The notes: generated by a model from the sequence alone, not told the origin. A stretch of 64,000 nt of DNA from Chitinophagaceae bacterium (GCA_947476485.1 CANJQU010000009.1:1-64000); one strand, 5' to 3'; shown: positions 18,465-27,647, numbered from the stretch's first letter. Program-made: numbers and translations.

Positions 18465-19196
18465 TTGAAATTACACCTTCTCGCTATTGCAGCACACCCC
18501 GATGATGTAGAACTAAGTTGCGCAGGAACCATAATTAAACACGCACAGGCCGGACAAGCCGTTGGTATTGTGGATCTTACGCAGGGCGAACTCGGTACAC
18601 GCGGCAGTGCTACGCTCCGGCTGCAGGAAGCGCAGGATGCGGCCAAGGTCATGGGAGTGGCGGTGCGGGAGAATGCCGGTATGGCAGATGGCTTTTTTCG
18701 TAATGATGAGGAGCACCAGCGCAAACTGATACAATATATAAGGCACTACCGTCCGGAGATAGTCATTGCAAATGCCATTAATGACCGGCACCCGGATCAT
18801 GGCCGCGGCGGCAGGCTCATTGCCGATGCCTGTTTTTATGCCGGACTTCGTAAGATAGAAACAACCCGTGATGGCATGCCGCAGGAAGCATGGCGTCCGA
18901 AACGAGTATACCATATGCTGCAGGATCGCCACTACGAGCCATCTTTTATCGTGGATATTTCTGCCACTTTTGATAAGAAGATGGAGGCTATTCGCTGCTA
19001 CAAAAGTCAGTTTCACGATCCGGTTTCCGGGGAGCCCGTTACTTATATAGCTACAGAGGGTTTCCTCAATAGCATCATCTACCGCGATGCCTTACTGGGT
19101 AAGCGTATAGGTGTAGAGTACGGAGAGGCGTATATAGCTGAAAATATTCCTGGTGTCAGCGATCTGGACAGTCTTATACTACCCCAATTGCCCTGA
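18465..19196 (+). CDS. bshB1: Bacillithiol biosynthesis deacetylase BshB1
   Basis: A LmbE/PIG-L family zinc deacetylase that converts GlcNAc-malate to GlcN-malate, the second step of bacillithiol synthesis. Signature features are 'AAHPDDVELSCAGT' at the N-terminus, 'GELGTRG', and 'NDRHPDHGRGG' with further metal ligands. The first codon must be TTG, since no ATG precedes the conserved block. The track uses TTG at 18459, but TTG at 18465 gives M-K-L-H-L-L-A-I-A-AHPDD, matching the usual family N-terminus; the two differ by two residues. Near full length (243 aa). bshA and bshC are not in the window. Confidence 0.9.
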   Translation: MKLHLLAIAAHPDDVELSCAGTIIKHAQAGQAVGIVDLTQGELGTRGSATLRLQEAQDAAKVMGVAVRENAGMADGFFRNDEEHQRKLIQYIRHYRPEIVIANAINDRHPDHGRGGRLIADACFYAGLRKIETTRDGMPQEAWRPKRVYHMLQDRHYEPSFIVDISATFDKKMEAIRCYKSQFHDPVSGEPVTYIATEGFLNSIIYRDALLGKRIGVEYGEAYIAENIPGVSDLDSLILPQLP

Positions 19197-19263
19197 TCGT
19201 AAGGGTCTTCAAAAACCTGCTGTAAAATATACTATAATCTCTGTGTTCAACGTTAGTAAGTAG

Positions 19264-20061
19264 ATGATAAAGATATCCGCGGTAATTATAACCCACAATG
19301 AAGAGCGCAATATAGCGAGGTGCATTGAGTCCATACAGGGCATCGCTGACGAGATCATACTGGTCGACAGCTACTCAGATGACAGAACTGCCGCCATAGC
19401 CCAGGGGTATGGCGCTAAGATATTTTATCATGAATTTAAAGACTTCAGCGCCCAGAAGACATTTGCTATTGCCCTCGCCAATAACGATTTTGTACTGTCT
19501 ATCGATGCCGACGAATTGTTGTCACCCGCACTCCGGGCTAGTTTATTGAAAGAAAAGGAGCAGCCTCGTTATGATGGCTACCAGGTAAATATACTTGCTA
19601 ACTATTGCGGAAAATGGATACGCCACTGCGGCTGGTATCCGCAGCCTAAACTGCGTTTGTTCAATAAAAATAAATGCGGCATTAATGATAACAAAGTGCA
19701 TGAAAGCATTGTTGTAAAAGACAAGAAAACAAAGATCGGTTTCCTTGACGGGGATATCCTTCACTATAGCTATAATAGTATCTCCGATCATATAAAAAAG
19801 ATAGAACTGTACTCTGAGCTTGCCGCACGCAATGCAATAGATAAAGGAGAGAAGATCGGGATCGTTAAGATACTTTTTGGACCTGCGTGGAAATTCATTT
19901 ACAACTTCATTTTCAGGGGCGGCTTTCTCGATGGGTACCTCGGCTATGTTATTTGTAAGAACATAGCATATGGCGGCTTTATCAAGTACGTCAAAATAAA
20001 GCTTTATTCCGCCCGTCCGTTAAATGATATTGGTCGCCAACCTATGCCGTTGAACTCATGA
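19264..20061 (+). CDS. Family 2 glycosyltransferase (WaaE/KdtX-like)
   Basis: A 265-residue GT-A enzyme. The N-terminus 'ISAVIITHNEERNIARCIES' is the nucleotide-sugar binding start of GT2, and 'SIDADE' near residue 82 is the DxD-type metal-binding motif. The family adds sugars to LPS core or other surface glycans at the inner face of the cytoplasmic membrane. Its stop codon overlaps the start of the next gene (ATGA), so it is translationally coupled to a polysaccharide deacetylase and the pair probably acts on one envelope glycan. The acceptor cannot be told. Confidence 0.8.
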   Translation: MIKISAVIITHNEERNIARCIESIQGIADEIILVDSYSDDRTAAIAQGYGAKIFYHEFKDFSAQKTFAIALANNDFVLSIDADELLSPALRASLLKEKEQPRYDGYQVNILANYCGKWIRHCGWYPQPKLRLFNKNKCGINDNKVHESIVVKDKKTKIGFLDGDILHYSYNSISDHIKKIELYSELAARNAIDKGEKIGIVKILFGPAWKFIYNFIFRGGFLDGYLGYVICKNIAYGGFIKYVKIKLYSARPLNDIGRQPMPLNS

Positions 20062-20795
20062 ACTGGAGCTGGCTTTTACCCCACGGCAAAGGCATTCCCG
20101 TGCTCATGTACCACAAGGTATGGCCTGGCATCAATGATGACCTGACCATTACCCCCGAAAAACTAAGGGAACAATGGAGCTACCTGAAACAGGAAGGATA
20201 CCGCGCCATCTCTCTTCCGGAATATCTTGATATAGCCACCGGGCAAAAGCCGAATAAGGGTAAAGTATTGCTGATTACTTTCGACGATGGCTATCAGAAT
20301 AACCTCACTTATGCTTATCCCTTACTTCAGGAGCTCGGTTGGAAAGCCACTTTCTTTATTATCGCAGAAACACTCATCGTAGAAAAACGCGAAATAGAGA
20401 TAGAACAAAAAATGACTTTGCAGGAACTGAGGTCGCTCGATCCCACTATTATCCAGCTTGCTATGCATGGCTATCAGCACGAAGACATGGGCAAACTACC
20501 GCTGGAGGATTCAAGGCAGGCCCTTGTGAATACAATTCGTACCTTCGACAACAGCGGCCTGGAATGGCACCGGGTACTGGCATATCCTTTCGGCTCACGT
20601 CCTGGCGCCCATTTCCACATGCTCAAAGCGATAATGAAGGATATGGGTATTATGGCTGCCTTTCGGATTGGCAACAAAGTAAGTAATGTGCCGGCTGGAG
20701 ATGTATATGAAATAAAAAGAATAGATATCAGGGGCACAGATACTATCTTTGACTTCAAAGTCAAGCTCAGCAAGGGAAAACTGAAGCCTTTTTAA
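20058..20795 (+). CDS. Polysaccharide deacetylase (NodB/CE4 family)
   Basis: A 245-residue protein with CE4 motif 1 'LLITFDDGYQNNL' (catalytic Asp and metal Asp) and motif 2 'MHGYQHEDM' (the HxxxH metal ligands), followed by the 'AYPFGSRPG' region. It likely removes N-acetyl groups from an envelope or exopolysaccharide. There is no signal peptide, so it may act in the cytoplasm on a lipid-linked or nucleotide-bound sugar. It overlaps the GT2 gene by 4 nt (ATGA) and is cotranscribed with it. Confidence 0.8.
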   Translation: MNWSWLLPHGKGIPVLMYHKVWPGINDDLTITPEKLREQWSYLKQEGYRAISLPEYLDIATGQKPNKGKVLLITFDDGYQNNLTYAYPLLQELGWKATFFIIAETLIVEKREIEIEQKMTLQELRSLDPTIIQLAMHGYQHEDMGKLPLEDSRQALVNTIRTFDNSGLEWHRVLAYPFGSRPGAHFHMLKAIMKDMGIMAAFRIGNKVSNVPAGDVYEIKRIDIRGTDTIFDFKVKLSKGKLKPF

Positions 20796-20822
20796 GGCTC
20801 GTAAATATTTTCTCAAAAATAT

Positions 20823-20853
20823 TTTGCCATTACACAAATAATCAAGACCTTTG
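20823..20853 (+). promoter_or_regulatory. Promoter of rpmB-rpmG-DUF4295
   Basis: TTTG at 20823-20826, a 19-nt spacer, then GACCTTTG at 20846-20853 (7 of 8 to TAnnTTTG), 21 nt before the rpmB ATG. Confidence 0.6.
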
Positions 20854-20874
20854 CAGTCCTAAAAAAAAATAATC

Positions 20875-21111
20875 ATGGCTCGCGTTTGTCAGGTAACAGG
20901 TAGAAAACCAGTAGTAGGCCACAAGGTATCATTCTCTAATAAGAAGGCGAAGCGCCGTTTCCTGCCCAATCTGCAGACAAAACGTTTCTTCCTTCCTGAG
21001 GAAGATCGTTGGATCACGTTAAAATTATCTACTGATGCTATCCGTACTATTAATAAGAACGGACTGCTCACTACAGTTAAGGAATTACGTGCAAGGGGAA
21101 TTACTATCTAA
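20875..21111 (+). CDS. rpmB: 50S ribosomal protein L28
   Basis: 78 residues with the L28 pattern '[22 protein letters not shown]', a Lys/Arg-rich middle and '[20 protein letters not shown]'. It is a component of the large ribosomal subunit. First gene of the conserved Bacteroidota cluster rpmB-rpmG-DUF4295, 27 nt ahead of rpmG. Confidence 0.95.
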   Translation: MARVCQVTGRKPVVGHKVSFSNKKAKRRFLPNLQTKRFFLPEEDRWITLKLSTDAIRTINKNGLLTTVKELRARGITI

Positions 21112-21138
21112 TTCAGTAAAGTATAAAATAATAGCAAA

Positions 21139-21321
21139 ATGGCTAAGAAAGGAAACCGCGTTCAGGTTATAATGGAATGCACCGAGCATAAAAATAGCGG
21201 TATGCCCGGTACCAGCCGCTATATTACCACGAAAAATAAAAAAACTACCACGGAGCGTTTGGAGTTGAAGAAATACAACCCCATCCTGAAACGTGTTACA
21301 GTTCACAAAGAAATTAAATAA
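21139..21321 (+). CDS. rpmG: 50S ribosomal protein L33
   Basis: 60 residues with the L33 pattern, including '[11 protein letters not shown]' and '[10 protein letters not shown]'. The zinc-binding Cys pairs are missing (one Cys only, in 'MECTEH'), so this is a zinc-independent (C-minus) type. Second gene of the ribosomal cluster. Confidence 0.95.
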   Translation: MAKKGNRVQVIMECTEHKNSGMPGTSRYITTKNKKTTTERLELKKYNPILKRVTVHKEIK

Positions 21322-21345
21322 CCTTCTTCTAAAAATAATTAAGCG

Positions 21346-21519
21346 ATGGCAAAAGTAGCTAAGACCGCGATTAAGAAAGACCCCAAGCAGGCAGCTGAGG
21401 CAAAGAACTACACCAAGGTGATCAAGACCGTTCGTAGCCCAAAAACTGGTGCCTATACCTTTAAAGAAGGTATGGTTCACAAGGATAAAATAAAAGACTT
21501 TTTGGCAAACATTAAGTAG
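21346..21519 (+). CDS. DUF4295 small basic protein
   Basis: A 57-residue ORF below the track's size limit: ATG at 21346, TAG at 21517. It begins 'MAKVAKTAIKKDPKQ' and carries the 'VRSPKTGAYTFKE' motif of DUF4295, a Bacteroidota-specific small basic protein almost always placed right after rpmG. Its function is unknown; the position suggests a ribosome-linked role. It lies 24 nt after rpmG in the same operon and is followed by a clear terminator. The ftsY/rimO genes often found next are not here. Confidence 0.9.
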   Translation: MAKVAKTAIKKDPKQAAEAKNYTKVIKTVRSPKTGAYTFKEGMVHKDKIKDFLANIK

Positions 21520-21579
21520 CCGCCCGATTTAAGCCTAAGCCTATTGATCTTAGGACTTATAAACATACTATTATAACAG

Positions 21580-21610
21580 GAAGCCACTCTATTGGAGTGG
21601 CTTCTTTAAT
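21580..21610 (+). terminator. Intrinsic terminator of the rpmB operon
   Basis: Stem gaagccactc / gagtggcttc (10 bp, 5-nt loop) followed by tttaatt, about 60 nt after the DUF4295 stop. Confidence 0.8.
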
Positions 21611-21676
21611 TCAGACATTATATTTCCGAATAGTCATGGGCATGCTACACGCCTGCTTTATTCTCAGCTACAATGT

Positions 21677-21859
21677 CTATTCCCTGTCTTTCTGCTGATC
21701 TATATTGCTTATATTACTCTTGCCTGTACGACCCTTATTACTCTTGTCGTTCCCTGCCACTGGTTGCCTTTGCTCACGTCCCGGTGCGTCCTTGCGGCCA
21801 GGCTTTGGTTGCCGCGCGTTTGATTGCTCATTCGGGTTATTCTGATTTTGCCTTTCCAT
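21677..21859 (-). CDS. Small hydrophilic Gln/Asn/Lys-rich protein
   Basis: 60 residues, 'MERQNQNNPNEQSNARQPKP...', with no hydrophobic segment. It is probably disordered, rich in Q, N, R, K, P and G. Short proteins of this composition occur in Chitinophagaceae, but I know no function. A competing plus-strand ORF covers the same bases and is Cys/Tyr-rich and less likely to be real. Confidence 0.4.
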   Translation of the reverse strand: MERQNQNNPNEQSNARQPKPGRKDAPGREQRQPVAGNDKSNKGRTGKSNISNIDQQKDRE

Positions 21860-22005
21860 AACTTGGGTATTTAGTTCTTAATATCCCTTAAACATTGTGC
21901 CAATAGCACCGTCCGCTACTTGCCGGAACGCTTTTTTTATGACCTGATCGTTACCCCAAACAGTTAAAGTATTTTTTTGCATACCTTTATTAACCAATTA
22001 CCAAA

Positions 22006-22434
22006 ATGGAGGAAATTTCTATCTTAATAGCCGAAGATGATGCTGATGACCGCTTTCTGCTACAGGCCGCTTTCCACGAAAATGGCTTTATGGACAAGTT
22101 GCATTTCGTAGAAAATGGAGTGGAGTTACTCGACTTTCTAAACAGCATTGCCCAACATGGGAACGTGGCAAAAATGCCTCGTTTTATTCTTCTGGACCTC
22201 AACATGCCCAAAAAAGATGGCAGGGAAGTGCTGAAGGAAATAAAACAAAATATCGGGTTCAAAAAAATCCCTGTCATAGTTTTCAGTACTACCAACAATG
22301 AGCAGGAGATGAGGCGTTGCTATGAACTTGGTGCCAATTCTTATATCACAAAACCAAACAGCTTTGAAAACCTTATCAAGACCGTTGCTGCTTTGCGTAG
22401 CTATTGGATGCATACTACCAGCATACCAGGATAA
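22006..22434 (+). CDS. Single-domain response regulator (CheY/Rcp1-like)
   Basis: A 142-residue receiver domain with no output domain. Seen: an acidic cluster 'AEDDADD' near residues 9-15, phospho-acceptor Asp in 'LLDLNMPKKDG', conserved Thr/Ser in 'VFSTTNN' and Lys in 'YITKPNS'. The insertion after the first helix is typical of Rcp1-like regulators, which often pair with phytochrome-type or hybrid kinases. No kinase is adjacent. It probably relays phosphate by protein contact. Confidence 0.85.
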   Translation: MEEISILIAEDDADDRFLLQAAFHENGFMDKLHFVENGVELLDFLNSIAQHGNVAKMPRFILLDLNMPKKDGREVLKEIKQNIGFKKIPVIVFSTTNNEQEMRRCYELGANSYITKPNSFENLIKTVAALRSYWMHTTSIPG

Positions 22435-22598
22435 TGCTTTTGGCGGCATTATTTTTGCTTAGCCATGAGTAGATTCCAGCATTAATTTTTACGCGGTGGG
22501 AACTTCCCAAATTGTGTGAAATTGTATGGATAATTGCAAAATTCAATATCAATCTTTAAATTCGGGGCTTCAAAGGGAGTTTACAATAGAAAAACGCT

Positions 22599-22952
22599 AT
22601 GTCTGACGGTAAAAAAATTTTGATCATAGATGATGAGACTGATCTTTGCCTTTTATTGAAAGAGTATTTTCTACGAAAAAAATACGAGGTGACAATTTCC
22701 CACTCACTCAGTGAAGGAAAAGATTTTCTAAATAAGAACACCCCTGACATTCTTTTTCTTGACAATAATTTGCCTGATGGCATTGGCTGGCCCGAGGCGC
22801 CATCAATTTCGGCTACTTACCCTGCCACTTATATTGTTTTGGTTAGTGCTTTCCATCCATCATTACCAGTAATGCCGCCAAATGCCAAATACCGCGTAAT
22901 AGAAAAGCCGATAACAATGGCCGACCTTGACATACAGTTTTCCGGCTTTTAG
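22599..22952 (+). CDS. Single-domain response regulator
   Basis: A 117-residue receiver domain with 'ILIIDDETDLC' (acidic pair), 'ILFLDNNLPDGIG' (phospho-Asp) and 'VIEKPI' (Lys-Pro). The second half is shorter and less conserved than normal, and the usual Ser/Thr position reads 'LVSAFHPS'. It has no output domain and lies 164 nt after the other receiver gene, in its own probable transcript, which ends at a strong hairpin. Confidence 0.8.
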   Translation: MSDGKKILIIDDETDLCLLLKEYFLRKKYEVTISHSLSEGKDFLNKNTPDILFLDNNLPDGIGWPEAPSISATYPATYIVLVSAFHPSLPVMPPNAKYRVIEKPITMADLDIQFSGF

Positions 22953-22961
22953 ACACAAATG

Positions 22962-22990
22962 AAAAGCCACGGATTGGCGTGGCTTTTTAA
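22962..22990 (+). terminator. Intrinsic terminator after the second response regulator
   Basis: Stem aaaagccacg / cgtggctttt with a 6-nt loop and trailing T residues, starting 10 nt after the stop codon. Confidence 0.85.
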
Positions 22991-23009
22991 AGGTTAATTA
23001 TTTGAAGTG

Positions 23010-23165
23010 TTAATCAACAGTTCCCCGTCTGATAAATCCAAGCAGCAGCGAAATAATAGCCAGTACCAGTAATATGTGTATTATTGAGCCTGCGCTGTAA
23101 ACAAATGCACCTAACAGCCAGCCAATTATCAGGATGATCGCGATAACATACAATAGTGATCTCAT
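23010..23165 (-). CDS. Small two-helix membrane protein (Lmo0937 family)
   Basis: A 51-residue ORF missed by the track. Start ATG at 23165, stop at 23010. The product 'MRSLLYVIAIILIIGWLLG...' has two hydrophobic helices with a Gly/Ser turn and ends 'GFIRRGTVD', the pattern of Lmo0937-type small membrane proteins common in Bacteroidota and Firmicutes. Function unknown; such genes are often stress-induced. It is convergent with the upstream regulator gene. Confidence 0.75.
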   Translation of the reverse strand: MRSLLYVIAIILIIGWLLGAFVYSAGSIIHILLVLAIISLLLGFIRRGTVD

Positions 23166-23291
23166 AAAAATAGTTTTTGTTTTGCTAATAGGTAATAAAC
23201 ATTGTGCCAGCGGATAATGTCAAGGCATTAGCATATTAGTAATTTTGTCAAACGCGTTATATACAGCAGTATTACGTATTTGTAAAATGGT

Positions 23292-23316
23292 CGCCCGGCA
23301 ACGGGGCGTTTTTTTT
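23292..23316 (+). terminator. Hairpin with T8 tail, possible orphan terminator
   Basis: cgccc / gggcg stem with loop ggcaacg followed by eight T residues. The stem is short and no gene leads into it, so it could end an unannotated small RNA or be chance. Confidence 0.35.
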
Positions 23317-23520
23317 GCCCGGACCACCCCGCACTACCCTGGAATAGGTTTTAGCGGAGAATGGTAATTGAGGTCAAGATAATTGCATCATTTCTCATCC
23401 CTTTTCCTCATCGTCAAATGAAACGGTTGTCATAGACAATTGGGATTTAACACAGTACTGCAGCATTACCGGGATCGGTGGGAATGAGATTAAATGCGTC
23501 GTGCCCTCTTGAATGTTGCA

Positions 23521-23545
23521 ACAAAAAAGGCTGCGAATGCAGCCT
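23521..23545 (-). terminator. Intrinsic terminator of the rfbBA operon
   Basis: On the minus strand aggctgc-attc-gcagcct is followed by TTTTT, about 30 nt beyond the rfbA stop codon. Confidence 0.85.
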
Positions 23546-23575
23546 GTAATGTAAAATGCTATTGAAGTTTAGTTA

Positions 23576-24442
23576 TTAAATGGTACCTATTAGCTTTTTG
23601 AGATAGGCACCATAGCCACTCTTCATGTATGTGGCAGCAAGTTTTTCCATTTGCTCTTCTCCGATCCAGCCATTTCGGTATGCGATCTCTTCGATACAAC
23701 CTATTTTGAGTCCCTGGCGCTTTTCGATGACTTCGATAAATTCGCCGGCTTCAATGAGCGAGTCGAATGTGCCGGTATCCAGCCAGGCTGTGCCGCGATC
23801 AAGGACGCCTACTTCAAGCTTTCCTTTTTCGAGATATACCCTATTCACGTCGGTAATCTCCAGCTCGCCACGGTGAGAAGGTTTGATAGCCCTGGAGATA
23901 GCTACCACGTCATTATCGTAAAAGTAGAGGCCGGGAACGGCGTAATTGGATTTCGGCTTTTCTGGTTTTTCTTCTATGCTGAGAACGCGATTAGCCTTAT
24001 CGAACTCCACAACACCATACCTTTCGGGATCCTGAACCTGGTAGGCAAATACAACGGCACCATCGGGATTGGCCTTTTTCTTAAGCAGGGTGCCCATTCC
24101 GGAGCCGTAAAATATATTGTCGCCGAGCACCAAAGCTGCGGGGTCTTTGCCAATAAAATCGGCACCGAGGATAAATGCCTGGGCAAGACCCTCCGGACGA
24201 GGCTGAACGATGTATTCGAAGCGGCAACCGATAGCGGAGCCGTCGCCTAAGAGTTTCTTAAACGCAGGCTGATCCTCCGGTGTGGTGATAATGAGTATCT
24301 CGTTGATGCCAGCGAGCATCAAGGTAGATAACGGGTAATAGACCATCGGCTTGTCGTACACAGGCATGAGCTGCTTGCTGACTGCAATTGTAAGTGGATA
24401 TAAGCGCGTGCCGGAGCCTCCAGCCAAGATGATGCCTTTCAT
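23576..24442 (-). CDS. rfbA: Glucose-1-phosphate thymidylyltransferase
   Basis: A 288-residue nucleotidyltransferase that makes dTDP-glucose from dTTP and glucose-1-phosphate, the first step to dTDP-rhamnose and related sugars. '[18 protein letters not shown]' is the nucleotide-binding start, followed by '[21 protein letters not shown]'. The start at 24442 is chosen because this motif begins there; the 22-residue track extension overlaps rfbB. The ATG shares one base with the rfbB stop (TAATG), showing tight coupling. Last gene of the run, ending at a terminator. rfbC and rfbD are not in the window. Confidence 0.95.
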   Translation of the reverse strand: MKGIILAGGSGTRLYPLTIAVSKQLMPVYDKPMVYYPLSTLMLAGINEILIITTPEDQPAFKKLLGDGSAIGCRFEYIVQPRPEGLAQAFILGADFIGKDPAALVLGDNIFYGSGMGTLLKKKANPDGAVVFAYQVQDPERYGVVEFDKANRVLSIEEKPEKPKSNYAVPGLYFYDNDVVAISRAIKPSHRGELEITDVNRVYLEKGKLEVGVLDRGTAWLDTGTFDSLIEAGEFIEVIEKRQGLKIGCIEEIAYRNGWIGEEQMEKLAATYMKSGYGAYLKKLIGTI

Positions 24443-25497
24443 TATCTGTTGGTGTATTGAGTTTCGTAATATTTTTGATAGTTGCCCGATGTAACGTGGT
24501 TGAGCCACTCTTCATTTGCCAGGTACCAATCAATCGTTTTGCTGAGGCCTTCCTCGAAAGTAACTGAAGGATACCAGCCCAACTCTTTGTTGATCTTATT
24601 GGCATCAATGGCATAGCGGCGATCGTGGCCGGGGCGGTCTTTGATGTAGGTAATGAGCTTTTCAGACTCGCCGGGTGTACGGCCAAGTTTCTCGTCCATT
24701 TCTTTGCAGAGCAGTTTTACCAGCTCAATATTTTGCCACTCGTTGAAGCCGCCTATGTTGTAGGTCTCACCGTTTCTGCCGCCATGGTAAACCATATCAA
24801 TAGCACGGGCATGGTCTACTACATAGAGCCAATCACGGGTGTACTTGCCATCGCCATAAACCGGCAATGGCTTGTTGGTGCAAATATTGTTGATAAAGAG
24901 TGGAATCAGTTTCTCAGGGAAGTGATTAGGACCGTAATTGTTAGAGCAATTAGTGATCACGAAAGGCAGATCGTAGGTGTTGCCGTAGGCGCGCACCAGG
25001 TGATCGGACGCTGCCTTGGATGCTGAATAGGGCGATTGCGGATCGTAAGGCGTTGTCTCAAGAAAGAAACCTTCTGCCCCTAATGAACCGTAGACTTCAT
25101 CTGTAGACACATGATAAAAACGCTTGCCTTCGAAATTACCTTTCCATGCTGCACGGGCGGCATTGAGGAGGTTGGCTGTACCCATCACGTTCGTCTGGAT
25201 GAATGCATTTGGATCCGTAATAGAGCGGTCTACATGACTCTCAGCGGCCAGGTGAATAACACCATCGAAGCCATATTTTTTGAATAGCCCTTCGATTTGA
25301 ACTGCATCTGTAATGTCTGCCTTTTCGAAAATGTAGTTCGGCGCGTTCTCTATATCCTTGAGATTCTCGAGGTTGCCCGCATAAGTAAGGGCATCGAGAT
25401 TAACGATCTTATAATCGGGGTATTTATTTACAAATAAACGAACTACATGTGAGCCAATAAATCCTGCTCCACCAGTTATTAGCAATGTCTTTTTCAT
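24442..25497 (-). CDS. rfbB: dTDP-glucose 4,6-dehydratase
   Basis: A 351-residue short-chain dehydrogenase-type enzyme that converts dTDP-glucose to dTDP-4-keto-6-deoxyglucose. The N-terminal Rossmann motif '[16 protein letters not shown]' binds NAD, and '[17 protein letters not shown]' holds the YxxxK catalytic pair. '[10 protein letters not shown]' is the conserved Thr-Asp-Glu active-site segment. It is coupled to rfbA by a 1-nt overlap. A near-consensus -7 box lies just upstream (TACATTCG on the minus strand, 25502-25509), so the pair may have its own promoter downstream of accC. Confidence 0.95.
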   Translation of the reverse strand: MKKTLLITGGAGFIGSHVVRLFVNKYPDYKIVNLDALTYAGNLENLKDIENAPNYIFEKADITDAVQIEGLFKKYGFDGVIHLAAESHVDRSITDPNAFIQTNVMGTANLLNAARAAWKGNFEGKRFYHVSTDEVYGSLGAEGFFLETTPYDPQSPYSASKAASDHLVRAYGNTYDLPFVITNCSNNYGPNHFPEKLIPLFINNICTNKPLPVYGDGKYTRDWLYVVDHARAIDMVYHGGRNGETYNIGGFNEWQNIELVKLLCKEMDEKLGRTPGESEKLITYIKDRPGHDRRYAIDANKINKELGWYPSVTFEEGLSKTIDWYLANEEWLNHVTSGNYQKYYETQYTNR

Positions 25498-25576
25498 GCT
25501 GCGAATGTATCTAAATTGTAAGTGTGACCGGTATATTGCCCCGGTTTTAACTAAATAATAATGGGGACAATAAAGC

Positions 25577-26914
25577 CTATACGAGCTTAAAGCTTTCTAT
25601 AAACTTGGTTGTAAAATTCCCTTTTCTGAAATCTTCGTTCCGCATAAGCTGCATGTGGAACGGAATAGTGGTTTTTACACCTTCTATCACGTATTCACTG
25701 AGGGCACGCTCCATTGTATTGATCGCTTCCTCACGGGTCTGCGCTACTGCGATCACCTTAGCGATCATAGAGTCGTAATAAGGCGGTATGGTGTAGCCTG
25801 CGTAAATATGCGAGTCGACGCGGACACCGTGCCCACCGGGCGTATGCAGTGTAGTGATCTTGCCCGGGCAAGGACGGAAATCGTTATAAGGATCTTCGGC
25901 ATTGATACGGCACTCTATGGCGTGTATCTTGGGCTCATAGTTGCGGCCACTGATAGGCACACCAGCGGCAATTTTTATTTGTTCTTTGATAAGATCGTAG
26001 CTGATCACCTCCTCCGTAACACCGTGCTCCACCTGGATACGGGTGTTCATTTCCATGAAGTAAAAATTGCGGTGTTTATCTACAAGAAACTCAATAGTAC
26101 CAACGCTTTCGTAATTAATAGCCGCTGCGGCCTTGATAGCAGCATCGCCCATTTTCTGGCGCAACTCAGCAGTCATAAAGGGCGAAGGAGACTCCTCAAC
26201 CAGCTTCTGATGACGGCGCTGTATGGAGCAATCGCGCTCGCTAAGGTGGCAAACGGTGCCGAACTGGTCACCGGCAACCTGTATCTCAATATGGCGAGGC
26301 TCTTCTACAAACTTCTCCATATAGATACCATCGTTTTTGAACGAGGCTGCGGCTTCTATTTTTGCAGTGTTGTAGGCATGCTCAATTTCACTTTCCTGCC
26401 AAACGACACGCATACCCTTACCACCACCACCTGCGGTAGCCTTGATGATAACGGGATAACCCATGTCATTGGCCAGTCCTTTGGCCTCGTCTACACTGTT
26501 CAATAAGCCCTCGGAGCCAGGAATGACCGGTACGCCGGCCCTTATCATGGTTTCTTTGGCAGTTATTTTGTCGCCCATTGACCTGATCATTTCAGGGGTA
26601 GGGCCGATAAATTTTATATTGTACTGTGCACATATCTCGGCAAAATTTGCATTCTCAGCGAGGAAGCCATAGCCGGGGTGAATAGCGTCTGCGTTGGTGA
26701 TCTCGGCAGCAGCCATTATGTGCTGTATGTTGAGGTAAGAATCGCTGCTCTGTGGCTTTCCGATACACACAGCCTCGTCAGCAAAACGAACGTGCAGGCT
26801 ATCTTTATCGGCGGTAGAATAAACGGCGACGGTACGGATACCCATTTCACGACACGTGCGTATAATACGCAGGGCGATCTCCCCTCTATTGGCAATTAAT
26901 ATTTTCTTAAACAC
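25577..26914 (-). CDS. accC: Acetyl-CoA carboxylase, biotin carboxylase subunit
   Basis: A 445-residue ATP-grasp enzyme that carboxylates the biotin on AccB with ATP and bicarbonate. Seen: '[22 protein letters not shown]', the glycine-rich ATP loop '[13 protein letters not shown]', and '[17 protein letters not shown]'. Length and order are normal. It follows accB by ~120 nt on the same strand, but a strong hairpin lies between them. It supplies malonyl-CoA synthesis together with the carboxyltransferase encoded elsewhere. Confidence 0.95.
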   Translation of the reverse strand: MFKKILIANRGEIALRIIRTCREMGIRTVAVYSTADKDSLHVRFADEAVCIGKPQSSDSYLNIQHIMAAAEITNADAIHPGYGFLAENANFAEICAQYNIKFIGPTPEMIRSMGDKITAKETMIRAGVPVIPGSEGLLNSVDEAKGLANDMGYPVIIKATAGGGGKGMRVVWQESEIEHAYNTAKIEAAASFKNDGIYMEKFVEEPRHIEIQVAGDQFGTVCHLSERDCSIQRRHQKLVEESPSPFMTAELRQKMGDAAIKAAAAINYESVGTIEFLVDKHRNFYFMEMNTRIQVEHGVTEEVISYDLIKEQIKIAAGVPISGRNYEPKIHAIECRINAEDPYNDFRPCPGKITTLHTPGGHGVRVDSHIYAGYTIPPYYDSMIAKVIAVAQTREEAINTMERALSEYVIEGVKTTIPFHMQLMRNEDFRKGNFTTKFIESFKLV

Positions 26915-26980
26915 GTTTCAAATTTAAAAGGCCAAAAACCAACCTGCATCAAGGCAGGTCAAAAACAATATCAATTATCA

Positions 26981-27010
26981 AAAAAATGGCCGTCTTTAAG
27001 GCCATTTTTT
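26981..27010. terminator. Strong hairpin between accB and accC
   Basis: aaaaaatggcc / ggccatttttt, 11-bp perfect stem with an 8-nt loop and A/T tracts on both sides. It lies in the ~120-nt gap between accB and accC, where it would partly stop read-through into accC and change their ratio. Confidence 0.7.
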
Positions 27011-27033
27011 AGTTTTCAGTTTTTTGTTTTGAA

Positions 27034-27522
27034 CTACATCGGCTCAATAATGAACAGCGGCTGGTCGTACTCTACAGGAGAGGAATCGTCAGCTACCACT
27101 TTCACTAATCTACCGCTCACTTCGCTTTCAATTTCGTTAAAGAGTTTCATCGCCTCAATGATGCAAAGCACCTGGCCGGCCTTTATCTCATCACCCACGT
27201 TTACAAATACGGGCTTATCAGGAGAAGGGCTGCGGTAGAAGGTACCGATCATCGGAGACTTAATGGTCACCGTGTTGCTTGCGGCAGGAGCAGCAGCAGG
27301 CTGGGACGCTGCAGAAGCAGACGCCTGCGGCGCAGGAGCAGAAGCAGGTTGTGGCGCGGCTTGCTGCACAGGCATAGACATTTGCGGCATAGACACATAC
27401 TGGGCGGGAGCGGCAAGCTCCTGCTTGATGATGATCTTAAAATCGCCTTCTTCTATACATAGTTCGCTGATATTCGATTTGTTGATCGTTTTTATCAGTT
27501 CCTGGATCTGTTTGTATTCCAT
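27034..27522 (-). CDS. accB: Acetyl-CoA carboxylase, biotin carboxyl carrier protein
   Basis: 162 residues: an N-terminal helical part, an Ala/Pro/Gln-rich flexible linker (about residues 45-80), and a C-terminal biotinyl domain whose biotin-accepting Lys is in 'IEAMKLFNEIES'. The linker lets the domain swing between AccC and the carboxyltransferase. It lies between efp and accC on the same strand, a common bacterial order. Confidence 0.95.
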   Translation of the reverse strand: MEYKQIQELIKTINKSNISELCIEEGDFKIIIKQELAAPAQYVSMPQMSMPVQQAAPQPASAPAPQASASAASQPAAAPAASNTVTIKSPMIGTFYRSPSPDKPVFVNVGDEIKAGQVLCIIEAMKLFNEIESEVSGRLVKVVADDSSPVEYDQPLFIIEPM

Positions 27523-27647
27523 GAATGTTGTTTTAAGTGTTTTTTTAGTAGATAGTATTTAGTAGATAGTCCAATGTAAAAGGCTATTGTCTAATCTCTA
27601 TTACCTTAACTTATTAACCTGTCAAAGCAGGCAGGCATCTGAACTAA

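Larger units (their letters stand above)
23166..23575. other. Intergenic region with two hairpins
   Basis: About 410 bp without a supported gene. It holds the terminator of rfbBA (23521-23545) and a hairpin with a T8 tail at 23292-23316 that would stop plus-strand transcripts, although no plus-strand gene precedes it closely. I see no protein-like ORF. Confidence 0.5.

Noticed and set aside
23576-25497. Start of a larger surface polysaccharide cluster
   Set aside because: Only rfbA and rfbB are present; neighbouring genes are accC, accB and efp, and no glycosyltransferases, Wzx or Wzy follow.
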